From contig CAVUTD010000021.1 in assembly GCA_963744345.1 (NCBI GenBank), forward strand, positions 1 to 64,000: a DNA stretch of 64,000 nt, given 5' to 3'. This document shows, piece after piece, positions 8,591 through 17,117 of the stretch (position 1 is the stretch's first letter; every line of letters begins with the position of its first letter). Under the pieces are notes generated by a model. The model saw nothing but the letters and a program-made list of their open reading frames with translations, was not told the DNA's origin and ran no database searches. The stretch comes from DASTFP01 sp963744345. GTDB lineage: Bacteria; Verrucomicrobiota; Verrucomicrobiia; Chthoniobacterales; Terrimicrobiaceae. The position numbers and the translations under genes were made by a program.

Positions 8591-8932
8591 TGCAACAAAC
8601 TCGTAGCGTACGTAAATTTCCGTTTCCTGAGCCGACCCGTAGAAGGCTGCGAGTAAATGCTCGAGTGACCTCAGCAATATGCTCATAGGATTTGGAGTAG
8701 CGCGCATCCGCATCATGGGCAACCGACCAATCGTGACCAATCGTGATTTCCCTGGAGGAACCAACCTCCCTCTTGGAACGTGACGGATGCCAAAGCGATA
8801 CATTCGATGGGCTGCGCCATAGTCAACCAGATCTCCGAGACAGAGGACGTTCTCGCAGTCGGGTTCGGCGACGAGAACTGCCTGTAAAGCAACCCGATTC
8901 GCATGAAAGTCAGAAACGATCAGAATTTTCAT
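8590..8932 (-). pseudogene. Broken metallophosphoesterase gene
   Basis: The N terminus MKILIVSDFHANRVALQAVL and then LCLGDLVDYG is a textbook calcineurin-like phosphoesterase start. The next motifs (PIECIALASV, GNHDWS) sit in another frame. After GNHDW a 10-bp tandem duplication (gaccaatcgt twice, 8725-8744 on the plus strand) shifts the frame again. Reading across it gives the plausible continuation VAHDADARYSKSYEHIAEVT. The 3' part is missing and replaced by the Tn3 tnpA remnant. Two frameshifts plus truncation make this a pseudogene. Confidence 0.8.
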
Positions 8933-8978
8933 GCTCTACTCAACGAGTGCCGGAGCCTTGACGAAAAAGAAGGAGGTG

Positions 8979-9671
8979 CTAGACGACCGCTCCAAACAAG
9001 GCTCCCACACCAGCAGTCAACGCCATAGCAAGTGCTCCCCAAAAAGTCACACGGACAGCCGCCCTGAATACAGGGGCTCCTCCTGCCCGTGCAGCCAACG
9101 AACCTAGCAATCCCAAGAAAAGCAAAGAGGTCACAGAAACCGCCCAGATGGTTGTAGGCACAGGCGCCACCATGGCGACCAAAAGGGGCATTGCCGCACC
9201 AATCGCGAACGTCCCGGCGGAGGCAAGAGCCGCTTGGACGGGTCGGGCGCTCAGAGCGTCGGAGATGCCGAGTTCGTCGCGAGCGTGGGCACCGAGTGCA
9301 TCATGCTCCATCAGTTGCACTGCAACCTGCTTAGCGAGGGAGGGATCGAGTCCTCTCTGCACGTAGATCGCCGCCAATTCCCCCTGTTCGAAATCGCGAT
9401 CAGCCGCGAGTTCTTCGCGCTCACGATCCAAGTCGGCCCTTTCGGTATCTGCTTGGGAGCTCACCGAGACATATTCTCCTGCGGCCATCGACATCGCTCC
9501 AGCGACGAGGCCGGCTACGCCCGCCACCAAGACGCTGCCGCGAGTAACCTCCGCCGCTGCAACGCCCACGACCAAGCTCGCTGTAGAGACAATGCCATCG
9601 TTTGCTCCGAGGACAGCGGCGCGTAACCATCCGATACGGTGTGTTCTGTGTCCTTCGCTATGCTTCGTCAT
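8979..9671 (-). CDS. VIT1/CCC1 family membrane transporter
   Basis: This 230-residue protein has the family start RAAVLGANDGIVSTASLVVG, then GAMSMAAGEYVSVSSQADTE in TM2, a cytoplasmic acidic helical domain (ERADLDREREELAADRDFE) and three further C-terminal TM segments. VIT1/CCC1 proteins move Fe2+ or Mn2+ out of the cytosol, using Glu residues of the acidic domain to bind metal. All conserved blocks are present and length is normal. It stands alone between the phosphoesterase remnant and the CDF transporter, in a metal-handling neighbourhood. Confidence 0.92.
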   Translation of the reverse strand: MTKHSEGHRTHRIGWLRAAVLGANDGIVSTASLVVGVAAAEVTRGSVLVAGVAGLVAGAMSMAAGEYVSVSSQADTERADLDREREELAADRDFEQGELAAIYVQRGLDPSLAKQVAVQLMEHDALGAHARDELGISDALSARPVQAALASAGTFAIGAAMPLLVAMVAPVPTTIWAVSVTSLLFLGLLGSLAARAGGAPVFRAAVRVTFWGALAMALTAGVGALFGAVV

Positions 9672-9774
9672 GTGGGTTCATTACGACGGATTTCCTTCGA
9701 TGGCTCTGCTGGGCTATCACGGCTCGAATCTTCTTTAATATTAGTTTTAGAAAAATCCATTACGCCTTGTGAGG

Positions 9775-11142
9775 TTACACACCCTTTTCCGGGGTCGGAC
9801 ACACGCGCACCACAGCGGTGCCGAGCAAACGGATATGCTCGCGCAGGGATGCCTCGACTTCCTTGGCCAGAGCATTGGCTCTATCCACAGAAAGGAGTGG
9901 ATCCACCTCGATAGTCACGTCGCCATAGACCTTGTGCCCCATCCAGCGGGCGCGCACCTCGCGCACGGCCCGCACTCCGACGATGTGCATGGGGGCGTGC
10001 TCGATTTCCGCCAGGATTTCTGGTTCGATCCCGTCGATTAGGCGGTTCCAGATAGCGATGGACGCATCTTTAACGATGAAAAGAATGGCTATGGATATGG
10101 CCACGCCGACCAGAGGATCAATGATTGGAAATCCCAACCACGCCGCGACCACGCCGATCAGCACCGACAGGCTGGTGAAGCCATCCACGCGGGCGTGCTT
10201 TCCATCCGCGACGAGGGCGGCAGACCCGATTTCCTTACCCACTTTGATCCGAAAAATGGCGACAGCCTCATTACCGACAAATCCGATGACCGCAGCGGCG
10301 GCGACCCACCACAGATGCTGCATTGGCTCAGGATGAATAATCTTCGTCGCGGCCTCATACGCGGCGACGCAGGCGGAGAAGAAAATGATTAGCACAATGA
10401 TCACTCCCGCCACATCCTCGATCTTGCCGTAGCCGTAGGTGAACCGGCGATTGGGCGGACGTTTAGCCAAGGTAAAAGCCACCCAGAGCGGCACGCTGGT
10501 CGCGGCGTCGGCGAAATTATGAATGGTATCGGCCAGCAACGCTATGGACCCCGAGATTAGCACCACGATGACTTGCAGCAGCGCTGTTACGCCAAGGCCG
10601 ACCAGCGAGATTTTCAATGCCCAGATGCCCCGGTCGCTGCTCTCCATGGTAGCGTCCACTTTATCCACCACGCTGTGCGAATGAGCGAAGCTGCCAGGCA
10701 GCCAGCCCAGAATTCCGGTGCCGTGGACGTGTCCATGATGTCCATGACCGTGTGCACCATGATCATGCCCGCCGTGACTGTGTCTCTCCTCGGTGAACTC
10801 GATTTCGTAACGATGCTCATGGCCATCGTGCGAAACGATCAGGTAGGCGGTAAATTCATGTGGCTCGGGAATGCCCGTCGTCGATTCGAGATAGGCGAAG
10901 TCGTCGCGAAAAGTGAAAGTCTGGCGCTTGTCACCGACGCGGATCGTCTCAATCCGCACCTTATCGGGTAACATCGGCGGCATTGGCTTTTTATGTCGGT
11001 CAAAAAAATACAGGCGAAAAACCGGGCGCATCCCCGTCTCGGAAACACTCAGTTCTACGAAACCGGATTCCAACAGGACAAAAGCGCCGCGGTGGGGACC
11101 AAGAACTCCAGCGGACGAATCTGCAGATTCAATAGCTTTCAT
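9775..11142 (-). CDS. Cation diffusion facilitator (CDF) transporter with N-terminal periplasmic-type domain
   Basis: From about residue 165 this is a CDF exporter: six TM segments with ALLADTIHNFADAATSVPLW (HxxxD metal site), DGKHARVDGFTSLSVLIGVV (second HxxxD site) and a C-terminal cytoplasmic domain with DVTIEVDPLLSVDRANAL. The N-terminal 150 residues are an extra beta-rich domain resembling the N-terminal part of CzcB/CusB-type fusion proteins (GAFVLLESGFVELSVSETGM), followed by a His-rich linker (HSHGGHDHGAHGHGHHGHVH). The ATG at 11142 was chosen because a GTG start at 11184 would swallow the C-tract operator. Divergent from a CsoR/RcnR-type repressor that probably controls it; the metal (Ni, Co, Zn or Cu) is not decided by sequence. 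Confidence 0.9.
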   Translation of the reverse strand: MKAIESADSSAGVLGPHRGAFVLLESGFVELSVSETGMRPVFRLYFFDRHKKPMPPMLPDKVRIETIRVGDKRQTFTFRDDFAYLESTTGIPEPHEFTAYLIVSHDGHEHRYEIEFTEERHSHGGHDHGAHGHGHHGHVHGTGILGWLPGSFAHSHSVVDKVDATMESSDRGIWALKISLVGLGVTALLQVIVVLISGSIALLADTIHNFADAATSVPLWVAFTLAKRPPNRRFTYGYGKIEDVAGVIIVLIIFFSACVAAYEAATKIIHPEPMQHLWWVAAAAVIGFVGNEAVAIFRIKVGKEIGSAALVADGKHARVDGFTSLSVLIGVVAAWLGFPIIDPLVGVAISIAILFIVKDASIAIWNRLIDGIEPEILAEIEHAPMHIVGVRAVREVRARWMGHKVYGDVTIEVDPLLSVDRANALAKEVEASLREHIRLLGTAVVRVCPTPEKGV

Positions 11143-11156
11143 AAATTGGCTGATGG

Positions 11157-11177
11157 AGTATACCCCCAGCCCCCATA
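11157..11177. promoter_or_regulatory. Candidate CsoR/RcnR operator (TAT-ACCCCC-AG-CCCCC-ATA)
   Basis: Between the CDF start (11142) and the repressor start (11238) lies gTATACCCCCAGCCCCCATA. CsoR/RcnR/FrmR-family repressors recognise runs of G or C flanked by AT-rich ends, so this is the natural operator candidate. Position relative to both divergent genes fits dual control. Confidence 0.55.
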
Positions 11178-11237
11178 AGGCCACAACGTCTTTTCCTCAA
11201 TTGAAATATGCTGCTGGATTTCTTATGCTGCAGCGGC

Positions 11238-11525
11238 ATGATACCAGGCGAACATCATCATCCCGAGGCAGAACGAGAAGCCCTGCGCCTGCGACTTCGG
11301 AAAATCGCGGGGCAATTAAAGGGCATAGACCAAATGCTGGCCGAGGATCGCGACTGCGCCGAAATCCTTACGCAACTCGTTTCTGCCCGCCGAGGCATTA
11401 AGTCTCTATCGGAGAAATTAATTCATTCCCACATGCAACATTGCATTGAGCACGCCGAGAATCAGAACGAGGCGAAAGCCAAACTCCGGGAGCTCGTGAC
11501 CGTCTTGCAACGCTACGTCGAGTAG
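11238..11525 (+). CDS. CsoR/RcnR-family metal-sensing transcriptional repressor
   Basis: This 95-residue all-helical DUF156 protein has the family core RLRKIAGQLKGIDQMLAEDR, the metal-site Cys in RDCAEILTQL, and the SHMQHCIEH His/Cys pair in helix 2. The N-terminal His-rich start (MIPGEHHH) resembles Ni/Co-type RcnR more than Cu-type CsoR. The ATG at 11238 gives the usual family length; an in-frame upstream start at 11208 would add ten unlikely residues. It is divergent from the CDF exporter with a C-tract operator between them. Confidence 0.9.
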   Translation: MIPGEHHHPEAEREALRLRLRKIAGQLKGIDQMLAEDRDCAEILTQLVSARRGIKSLSEKLIHSHMQHCIEHAENQNEAKAKLRELVTVLQRYVE

Positions 11526-11909
11526 ATGGCGCCGCATCTTGTCTAGTCGGATAAGGAAAACCGCCCTTACAATAATACGCTATTATTGTAAGCTGAGCGT
11601 AGTTCTCATGAAGCGCTCCGCCGATGGGCAGACTAGCCAATCTCTTCTACCCTGTCGTGCGGCTCTCTGAGGCTATCGCCGCGGATCGCTGGGGATTCTT
11701 GAGTCGGGCGGCAAAAGAAAAGGGAGGGAAGTAGTCGACTGATTCGCTCCTCTAGCGGGTCAGCGCGCCGAAGAATCCTAGCTTTCCGGGGAACGGGCGA
11801 AAGCGAAGTTCGGTAAATGGTTTTCGCAAGATCGGCGTTCTTCTCGAGTTCTGCGTAATGATTGCTTCGCTGTGGTTCTAAAGTTTTCAACAGCCAACAA
11901 GTTCGGTGA
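11526..11909. other. Intergenic region carrying a perfect 12-bp-arm dyad
   Basis: No coding frame with recognisable family content was found in the 384 bases between the repressor gene and the aquaporin gene, which converge here. The only structured element is the perfect palindrome at 11566-11592. Confidence 0.5.
11566..11592. repeat. Perfect inverted repeat, 12-bp arms, 3-base loop
   Basis: CTTACAATAATA at 11566-11577 and its exact reverse complement at 11581-11592 are separated by CGC. It lies 40 bases after the CsoR-type gene. The stem is AT-rich and no T-run follows, so it is a weak terminator candidate. A dimeric regulator operator is equally possible. Confidence 0.75.
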
Positions 11910-12617
11910 TCATTCACGCCCGGCATCAGTATGCGGAAACACAACCGCTTTCGCTTCGGAAGGAAGTGATGGTACAAGCCAGCGAAAAAGAACTGTTGCA
12001 GTAAAGGCGCCAAGGATCTGTACAACGATGAAGCCGGGTACATCGGTCGGTCGAATCCCGGCAAATGTATTTGTGAATGCTCGCGCAAGCGTTACTGCTG
12101 GATTGGCGAAGGACGTGGAAGCCGTGAACCAGTATGCGCCCGTAATGTAAAGACCGACCGCTAGCGGGACGGCCTGGGAGCGCAGACGAGCACATCCCCA
12201 GATGACACAAAGCAGCCCGAAGGTTGCAACAAATTCGCTGAAAAGTTGCGCGCCACCCGCTCGGGCATGCTGCGAGACTTGTAAAACGGCTTCATCAAAC
12301 ATCAGGTGCGCCGCGCCGACGCCGATGAATGCACCCGACAACTGGGCGACAATGTAAGCGGGGACATCGCTCCAGGCAATTCCGCGCTGAGAGGCATCCG
12401 ATAGCGTCACCGCCGGGTTGAAGTGCGCACCCGAGATCGGTCCAAATGTGAAAATAAGGGTCACTAGCATAGCGCCGGTTGCCAGAGTATTGGCAAGCAA
12501 AGCTATCGCAACATTGCCGCCCGCGAGCCTTTCGCCCATAATGCCGGAACCTACGACCGCCGCCAGAAGGAATGCGGTTCCCAAAGTTTCCGCGGCGAGG
12601 CGGCGCGATAAAGTCAT
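11910..12617 (-). CDS. Aquaporin-family channel of the ars operon (AqpS-like)
   Basis: This 235-residue MIP-family channel has both NPA boxes (GAHFNPAVTLSDA and STSFANPAVTLARA) and six TM segments. It begins at ATG 12617, overlapping the stop of arsM by ATGA. In several bacteria an aquaglyceroporin replaces ArsB as the arsenite exit route. Its place as the last gene of an arsR-arsC-arsC-arsM operon, with no arsB/acr3 present, supports that role here. Permeation of methylated or trivalent arsenicals is an inference. Confidence 0.9.
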   Translation of the reverse strand: MTLSRRLAAETLGTAFLLAAVVGSGIMGERLAGGNVAIALLANTLATGAMLVTLIFTFGPISGAHFNPAVTLSDASQRGIAWSDVPAYIVAQLSGAFIGVGAAHLMFDEAVLQVSQHARAGGAQLFSEFVATFGLLCVIWGCARLRSQAVPLAVGLYITGAYWFTASTSFANPAVTLARAFTNTFAGIRPTDVPGFIVVQILGAFTATVLFRWLVPSLPSEAKAVVFPHTDAGRE

Positions 12618-13478
12618 TGGCTCTTCAAGAACAGCAGCTTGGAGCGCAGCACGACGCATTCTGCGGGCTTGCTAGCCCGGATAAAGGCGCTCATGAATTT
12701 GCCTTCCACTTCTTTCGCCAGCGCGTCGACATCGAGGCCTTGATCCGAAAGAAACGTCCTTGCGTCCTCGATACGGTAAACTCGCGTGGGCTCGATCTCG
12801 ATATTCTCAAATCCAGCTTTAGCGAGTTTTGCGACATAGTCATAATCGCTCAAGGCCCCTGCGACGCAGCCCACCCACAGTTCCAAGGCTTCTCTTGATT
12901 TCTGCAGGGACATGATCCCTTACAACAACATCGGCGACCGCGAAGCGACCGCCCGGTTTGAGCACCCGAAATGCTTCTTTCAGCACGCGATCCTTATCGC
13001 CTGAGAGATTGATGACGCAGTTCGAGATGATGACGTCCACAAAACTACTCGGAAGCGGAATGTTTTCGATTTCGCCTTTGAGGAACTCGACATTACTCAG
13101 GCCGCTCTTCCGCTTATTCTCTTCGGCAAGCGCCAGCATTTCATCGGTCATGTCGAGACCGTAGGCTTTTCCTGTTGGGCCGACCCGGCGGGCCGAAAGC
13201 AGCACATCAATGCCGCCGCCGGAGCCTAGATCGAGCACCGTTTCACCAGGTTTCAATTCGGCAAGCGCGGTGGGGTTGCCGCAGCCAAGAGAGGCATTGA
13301 GCGCCGTGTCGGGAACTTCGCTTTCCTCTGTGGCAGTGTAGATATTGGCGGTGATTGGATCACAAGAGGCTTCCAACCCAGTAGCATTGCAACAACTGCC
13401 GCCGACCCCTGATTGGACGCGCAAGGCAGCCTGTCCATACTTCTCTCGAACGACTTCTAATATATTCGCGTTACTCAT
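12614..13478 (-). CDS. arsM: Arsenite S-adenosylmethionine methyltransferase, frameshifted
   Basis: The N-terminal 195 codons hold the ArsM hallmarks: the Cys pair in GGSCCN, Cys in ASCDP, the SAM loop VLDLGSGGGIDVLLSARR and SNCVINLSGDKDRVLKEAFR. The frame then goes wrong at about 12891-12897. The rest (ALELWVGCVAGALSDYDYVA to LKSQ) continues in a second frame, and deleting one A from the AAGAGAAG run restores a complete protein. ArsM methylates As(III), using three to four Cys residues. The gene is either a recent pseudogene or carries a sequencing indel. It overlaps aqpS by ATGA and follows arsC by 21 bases. Confidence 0.88.
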
Positions 13479-13499
13479 GGTTAATTCTTTCGTGTTTTT

Positions 13500-13973
13500 T
13501 CAGCTGACGGGTCGTGCCGGCTCAAGTGACGCGTTCCGGTTCGCACCCTCACGCAAACCGGCGGCGTAAGCCTCGAAGACAAGTTTGATTTGATCACGCA
13601 CACGACGAAACTCGGCATAAATCTCTTCCTCGCTTCCCTTCGCCTGGGCGGGATCGTCAAAGCCCCAGTGGTAGCGGTTCACCTGGCCGGGAAACATCGG
13701 GCACGCTTGGTCGGCATTTCCACACACCGTGACGACGGTATCGACCGTGCGATTCAGAAACTCATTCATGTGCTTCGAGATATGAGTGGAAATGTCGATT
13801 CCAATTTCCTTCATCACTGCGATCGCTTTCGGATGAACGTAACCCGCAGGCTTCGAGCCGGAGCTTTGCACCTCCATAAAATCACCTGCAGCTTGCCTTA
13901 GAACTCCTTCAGCCATGTGACTACGGCAGGAATTTCCGGTGCAGAGTATAAGAACGGTTGGCCTATCGCTCAT
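13500..13973 (-). CDS. arsC: Thioredoxin-coupled arsenate reductase (LMW-PTP fold)
   Basis: This protein of about 157 residues has the active-site loop LILCTGNSCRSHMAEGVL near the N terminus and further redox positions in VVTVCGNADQACPMFPG, the three-cysteine system of thioredoxin-dependent ArsC. HWGFDDPAQAKGS contains the general-acid Asp region. It converts arsenate to arsenite. ATG 13973 is preferred; a GTG two codons upstream is possible. It lies between the second arsC-like gene and arsM in the ars operon. Confidence 0.93.
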   Translation of the reverse strand: MSDRPTVLILCTGNSCRSHMAEGVLRQAAGDFMEVQSSGSKPAGYVHPKAIAVMKEIGIDISTHISKHMNEFLNRTVDTVVTVCGNADQACPMFPGQVNRYHWGFDDPAQAKGSEEEIYAEFRRVRDQIKLVFEAYAAGLREGANRNASLEPARPVS

Positions 13974-13993
13974 AAACACTTCGCCGTTGGAGA

Positions 13994-14518
13994 TCAGGCG
14001 GGCGTTTGATTTCCTATCTGGATTTTCTCTCGAACGCCAATTTCCTTGGTCGCCGCTTCCAAACGCAGAGCGTCAAGCTTCTCAAACGGCAGCGAAGCTA
14101 GGAGCTCGAGGCGGCGTTTTATTTGCTGGGCGATCTGCCAAAAGGCGCGCCGCTTTTCGGAATCCGAACCTTCCACCGCGGCTGGATCAGGAGAGCTCCA
14201 ATGCGCGACAATCGGTTGGCCTGGCCAGATAGGGCAGGTTTCCCTGGCATTATCACAGAGCGTGATGACGAAATCGAACTGTGCGTCTTTGAACTCTTCC
14301 CACGACTTGCTGTACGCGTCCGACGCGTCGATTTTGAAATCCTCGCGGAGAATTTTGAGCGCGAGCGGATGCGGCGCGGGTTTAGGACTTGCGCCAGCGC
14401 TGTAGGTTTCGAACCGAAGCGGTGAAATCGCCTTCATTAGGTATTCGGCGAAAATGCTCCGCGCCGAGTTGCCGGTGCAGAGAAACAGGATTTTGAAACG
14501 GGGTTTGTTTGGATTCAT
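13994..14518 (-). CDS. Second LMW-PTP-type arsenate reductase/phosphatase homologue
   Basis: This 174-residue protein has the P-loop ILFLCTGNSARSIFAEYL, TLCDNARETCPIWPG and HWSSPDPAAVEGS. The P-loop has Ala where the neighbouring ArsC has Cys (NSARS versus NSCRS), a common form in a second clade of arsenate-reductase-like proteins in which two Cys suffice. It begins 4 bases after the arsR stop, so it is the first enzyme gene of the operon. Arsenate reduction is likely; a phosphatase role cannot be excluded. Confidence 0.88.
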   Translation of the reverse strand: MNPNKPRFKILFLCTGNSARSIFAEYLMKAISPLRFETYSAGASPKPAPHPLALKILREDFKIDASDAYSKSWEEFKDAQFDFVITLCDNARETCPIWPGQPIVAHWSSPDPAAVEGSDSEKRRAFWQIAQQIKRRLELLASLPFEKLDALRLEAATKEIGVREKIQIGNQTPA

Positions 14519-14522
14519 AGGC

Positions 14523-14894
14523 CTAGCAGGTACAGCTACGTTTGTTTTCGAGAGCTTCACCAATCCATCCGCAATCAGCTCGCACCTTCTCAAGCGCCTT
14601 GAGATCGGCACGGAACCGCTTGTCGGTAGGCGCACAGTCTTGAAGGCATTTGAGATTGGCCTCCAGCTCGAGCGGGCGTTTTGACGGAAGGCTATAAATC
14701 ATCCATGTCCCGTGCCGGGTGCATTCAACCATGCCTTTCTTGCGGAGGTAGGCGAGATGCTGGGAAACCTTGGTTTGCGCAATGCCCAGAATTTCCTGGA
14801 AATGGCAGACGCAAAGCGGGCCTTTGGTAAGCAAATGGACGATCCGCAGCCGCGTGGCATCGCAGAAGCATTGGTAAATCTGGATCAACTCCAC
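14523..14894 (-). CDS. arsR: ArsR/SmtB-family arsenic-responsive repressor
   Basis: This 123-residue winged-helix protein has FCDATRLRIVHLLTKGPLCV and CHFQEILGIAQTKVSQHLAY, the recognition helix. The arsenic-type CxC motif (LCVCHF) lies at the start of the recognition region, and additional cysteines close the protein (CTC at the end). It leads the ars operon on the minus strand and dyads lie just upstream of its start, as expected for autoregulation. Start codon ATG 14894 gives normal family length. Confidence 0.93.
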   Translation of the reverse strand: MELIQIYQCFCDATRLRIVHLLTKGPLCVCHFQEILGIAQTKVSQHLAYLRKKGMVECTRHGTWMIYSLPSKRPLELEANLKCLQDCAPTDKRFRADLKALEKVRADCGWIGEALENKRSCTC

Positions 14895-14901
14895 GGGCGA
14901 A

Positions 14902-14952
14902 ATATCGCAATTGGCGATATATTCGTCAAGTACTATATTCGCTTATACGAAT
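14902..14952 (-). promoter_or_regulatory. Dyads upstream of arsR (candidate operator region)
   Basis: Two dyads sit in the arsR leader: ATATCGC-AATTG-GCGATAT (14902-14920) and ATTCG-CTTATA-CGAAT (14937-14952). ATTCG also recurs singly at 14921-14925. ArsR operators are commonly ATTCG-like AT-rich dyads overlapping the promoter. The second dyad is the likelier binding site. Confidence 0.5.
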
Positions 14953-15129
14953 GTATCAGTTGCGCGCAGAGATTGACAGTCGACCGATCGTCCGCGGGAT
15001 ATCAACCCGCTAGTTGCTCATAGCAACATCGCGGTAATGCGGCAAATTGTTGCCCTCACCGTGTTGATGCGGCCTCTTGCGGACTGTGTCTAGAATTAAG
15101 GTAAGTGTAAAAAAGAAGCAAAACGCCGC

Positions 15130-16587
15130 CGAGAAGATGCCGACCGCCGTGCCCGGCATGTCTATCACAGAGGCAACAAAATTCTGCAAATCCAGGACCG
15201 CATCCTACGCAAGTTTCCAGAAGTTGAGAGTGTCTTCGGCAAAGCTGGCCAGGCCGAGACGCCAACCGATCCCGCTCCACTTTCGATGTTTGAAACCGTG
15301 GTCATGCTCAAGCCCTTCAAGGAATGGCGGACCGGAATGACGTGAGAAAAGCTCCTCGCCGAGATGAACGAGGCCACCAAGACACCAGGCATGGCACAGA
15401 TCTTCTGGATGCCAATTCAAACGCGCACGGAGATGCTCACCACGGGCTTTCGCACCATCCTTGGGATCAAGGTCTTCGGCCCTGACTTGAAGGAGATCGA
15501 AAAGATCGCCGTGCAGATCGAGAAAGCTCTCAGCGATTTTCCCGACACACGCAGCGTCTTTGCCGAACGCACGACGGGCGGATATTTTCTCGACTTTACC
15601 GTAGACCGCGAAGCCGCAGCCAGATATGGCCTCCGTGTCCAGGACGTAAACGACATCATCGAGAGTGCCATAGGCGGCAAAACCATCGCGATGACCGTTG
15701 AAGCGCGCGAGCGATATCCAATCAACGTGCGCTACGCGCGCGATTTCCGGGGACCTCAATTCCCTCAAGCGCGTTCTAGTCCGACGCCCACGGGTGCACA
15801 GGTGCCCAAATCGATGCTTGCTGAGATCAGCAATAAGACCGGCCCGCCTTCCATCCGCAATGAAAACGCGCAGCTTGTCGGGTTCGTCTTTGTGGACATC
15901 ACTACTGCCGACATCGGCAGTTATGTCAAAGCCGCCTCGGAGCGCATCGGTGAACGGGTGCAATTTCCGCCCGGCTATTACATCCAGTGGGCAGGGCAGT
16001 TCGAGTATCTTAAGGCCGCCGAGAAACGCCTCACGATCCTCGTTCCCTTCACGCTGCTGACCATTTTCGTGCTCATTTACATGAACACGCAATCAATAAC
16101 GAAAACCCTCATTGTGCTCCTCGCCGTGCCTTTCTCGCTCGTGGGCGCGTTCTGGACACTTTACTTGCTCGGTTACAACATGAGTGTGGCCGTCTGGGTA
16201 GGTCTTATTGCGTTGGCCGGACTCGATGCGGAGACAGGCGTCGTGATGTTGCTCTACCTCGATCACGCCTGGGAAAAATATCGTGCCGAAGGCCGCATGG
16301 CCTCGATGAGCGACCTTTACGCCGCAGCCAAGGAAGGCGCCGTCCAGCGCATTCGGCCCAAGATCATGACAGTCTGCGCGATTCTTTTCGGCCTGCTGCC
16401 GATCATGTGGTCGCCGACCTGGCAGGCGGGCGCTGACGTGATGAAACGTATCGCAGCACCCATGATCGGCGGCGTCATCACCAGCGCGATCTTGGAGTTG
16501 CTCATTTGTCCGGTGATCTTCGTCATTTGGCGGCGACGCGCTCTGCCAAAGGACGCGCGCAACGAGGTTTCCGTGACTGTCTCTTAG
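15130..16587 (+). pseudogene. C-terminal half of a CusA/CzcA heavy-metal RND pump
   Basis: Readable from MPTAVPGMSITEAT (15130 onward), through DRILRKFPEVESVFGKAG, WMPIQTRTEMLTTGFRTI and IYMNTQSITKTLIVLL, to the native C terminus at 16587. The N-terminal half is missing. A frameshift lies near 15180, a TGG-to-TGA stop at 15343-15345 (WRTGMT then stop), and a compensated double shift around 15755-15785. The open part (15364-16587) could still be translated but lacks TM1-3 and half the porter domain, so no pump is expected. It is paralogous to the fragment at 7882-8402. Confidence 0.88.
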
Positions 16588-16892
16588 ACTAAATGACATC
16601 GCCTTCTTCCAACCTTCGAATCACGAGGAACCAGGTCTGCGCGATTCTTTTCGGCCTGCTGCCGATGATGTGGTCGCCGACCTGGCAGGCCGGCGCTGAC
16701 GTGATGAAACGTATTGCAGCACCCATGATCGGCGGCGTCATCACCAGCGCGATCCTGGAGTTGCTCATTTATCCGGTGATCTTCGTCATTTGGCGGCGAC
16801 GTACTCTGCCAAAGGACGCGCGCAACGAGGTTCCCGTGGCTGTCTCTTAAATGACACCCACTTCTTCCAACCTCCGAAGCACGAGGAACCAT
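16372..16892 (+). repeat. Imperfect tandem duplication, about 260 bp, of the RND 3' end
   Basis: The segment from 16372 (gtctgcgcgattcttttcgg) to about 16634 is repeated from 16635 to about 16892, period 263 bases in the coding part. The second copy encodes VCAILFGLLPMMWSPTWQAG to the RND C terminus (stop 16848-16850). Each copy ends with the non-coding tail cttcttccaacct(t/c)cgaa followed by cacgaggaacca. Scattered substitutions show that the copies have diverged. Confidence 0.85.
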
Positions 16893-17099
16893 TCAGACAC
16901 GCGCTGGTTGAATCGCACTGTGCTTGGCATCGGGCTGGCAAGCTTGTTCTCCGATTGGTCTCATGAAATTGCCACGACGCTCATGCCCGCATTTCTGGCT
17001 TCAATGGGCGTCGCGGCAGCGTGGCTCGGCCTGATCGAAGGCGTGAGCGACGGCTTGTCGAGCTTCGCCAAAATGGGATCTGGCTACTACACCGACAAA
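16851..17099 (+). pseudogene. N-terminal stub of an MFS transporter
   Basis: The frame opens with duplicated tail sequence, then reads LNRTVLGIGLASLFSDWSHE and AAAWLGLIEGVSDGLSSFAK, which is the first two TM segments of a major facilitator transporter. After GSGYYTDKL the similarity stops abruptly at about 17099 and a DUF3604 3' remnant begins. Only about 80 of some 400 residues remain. Confidence 0.75.
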
Positions 17100-17117
17100 C
17101 TCTGCTCGGGCTTGGTT

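Noticed and set aside
11633..12088. Minus-strand 151-codon frame downstream of the aquaporin
   Set aside because: Most of it overlaps the aquaporin gene in another frame and no family features were seen.
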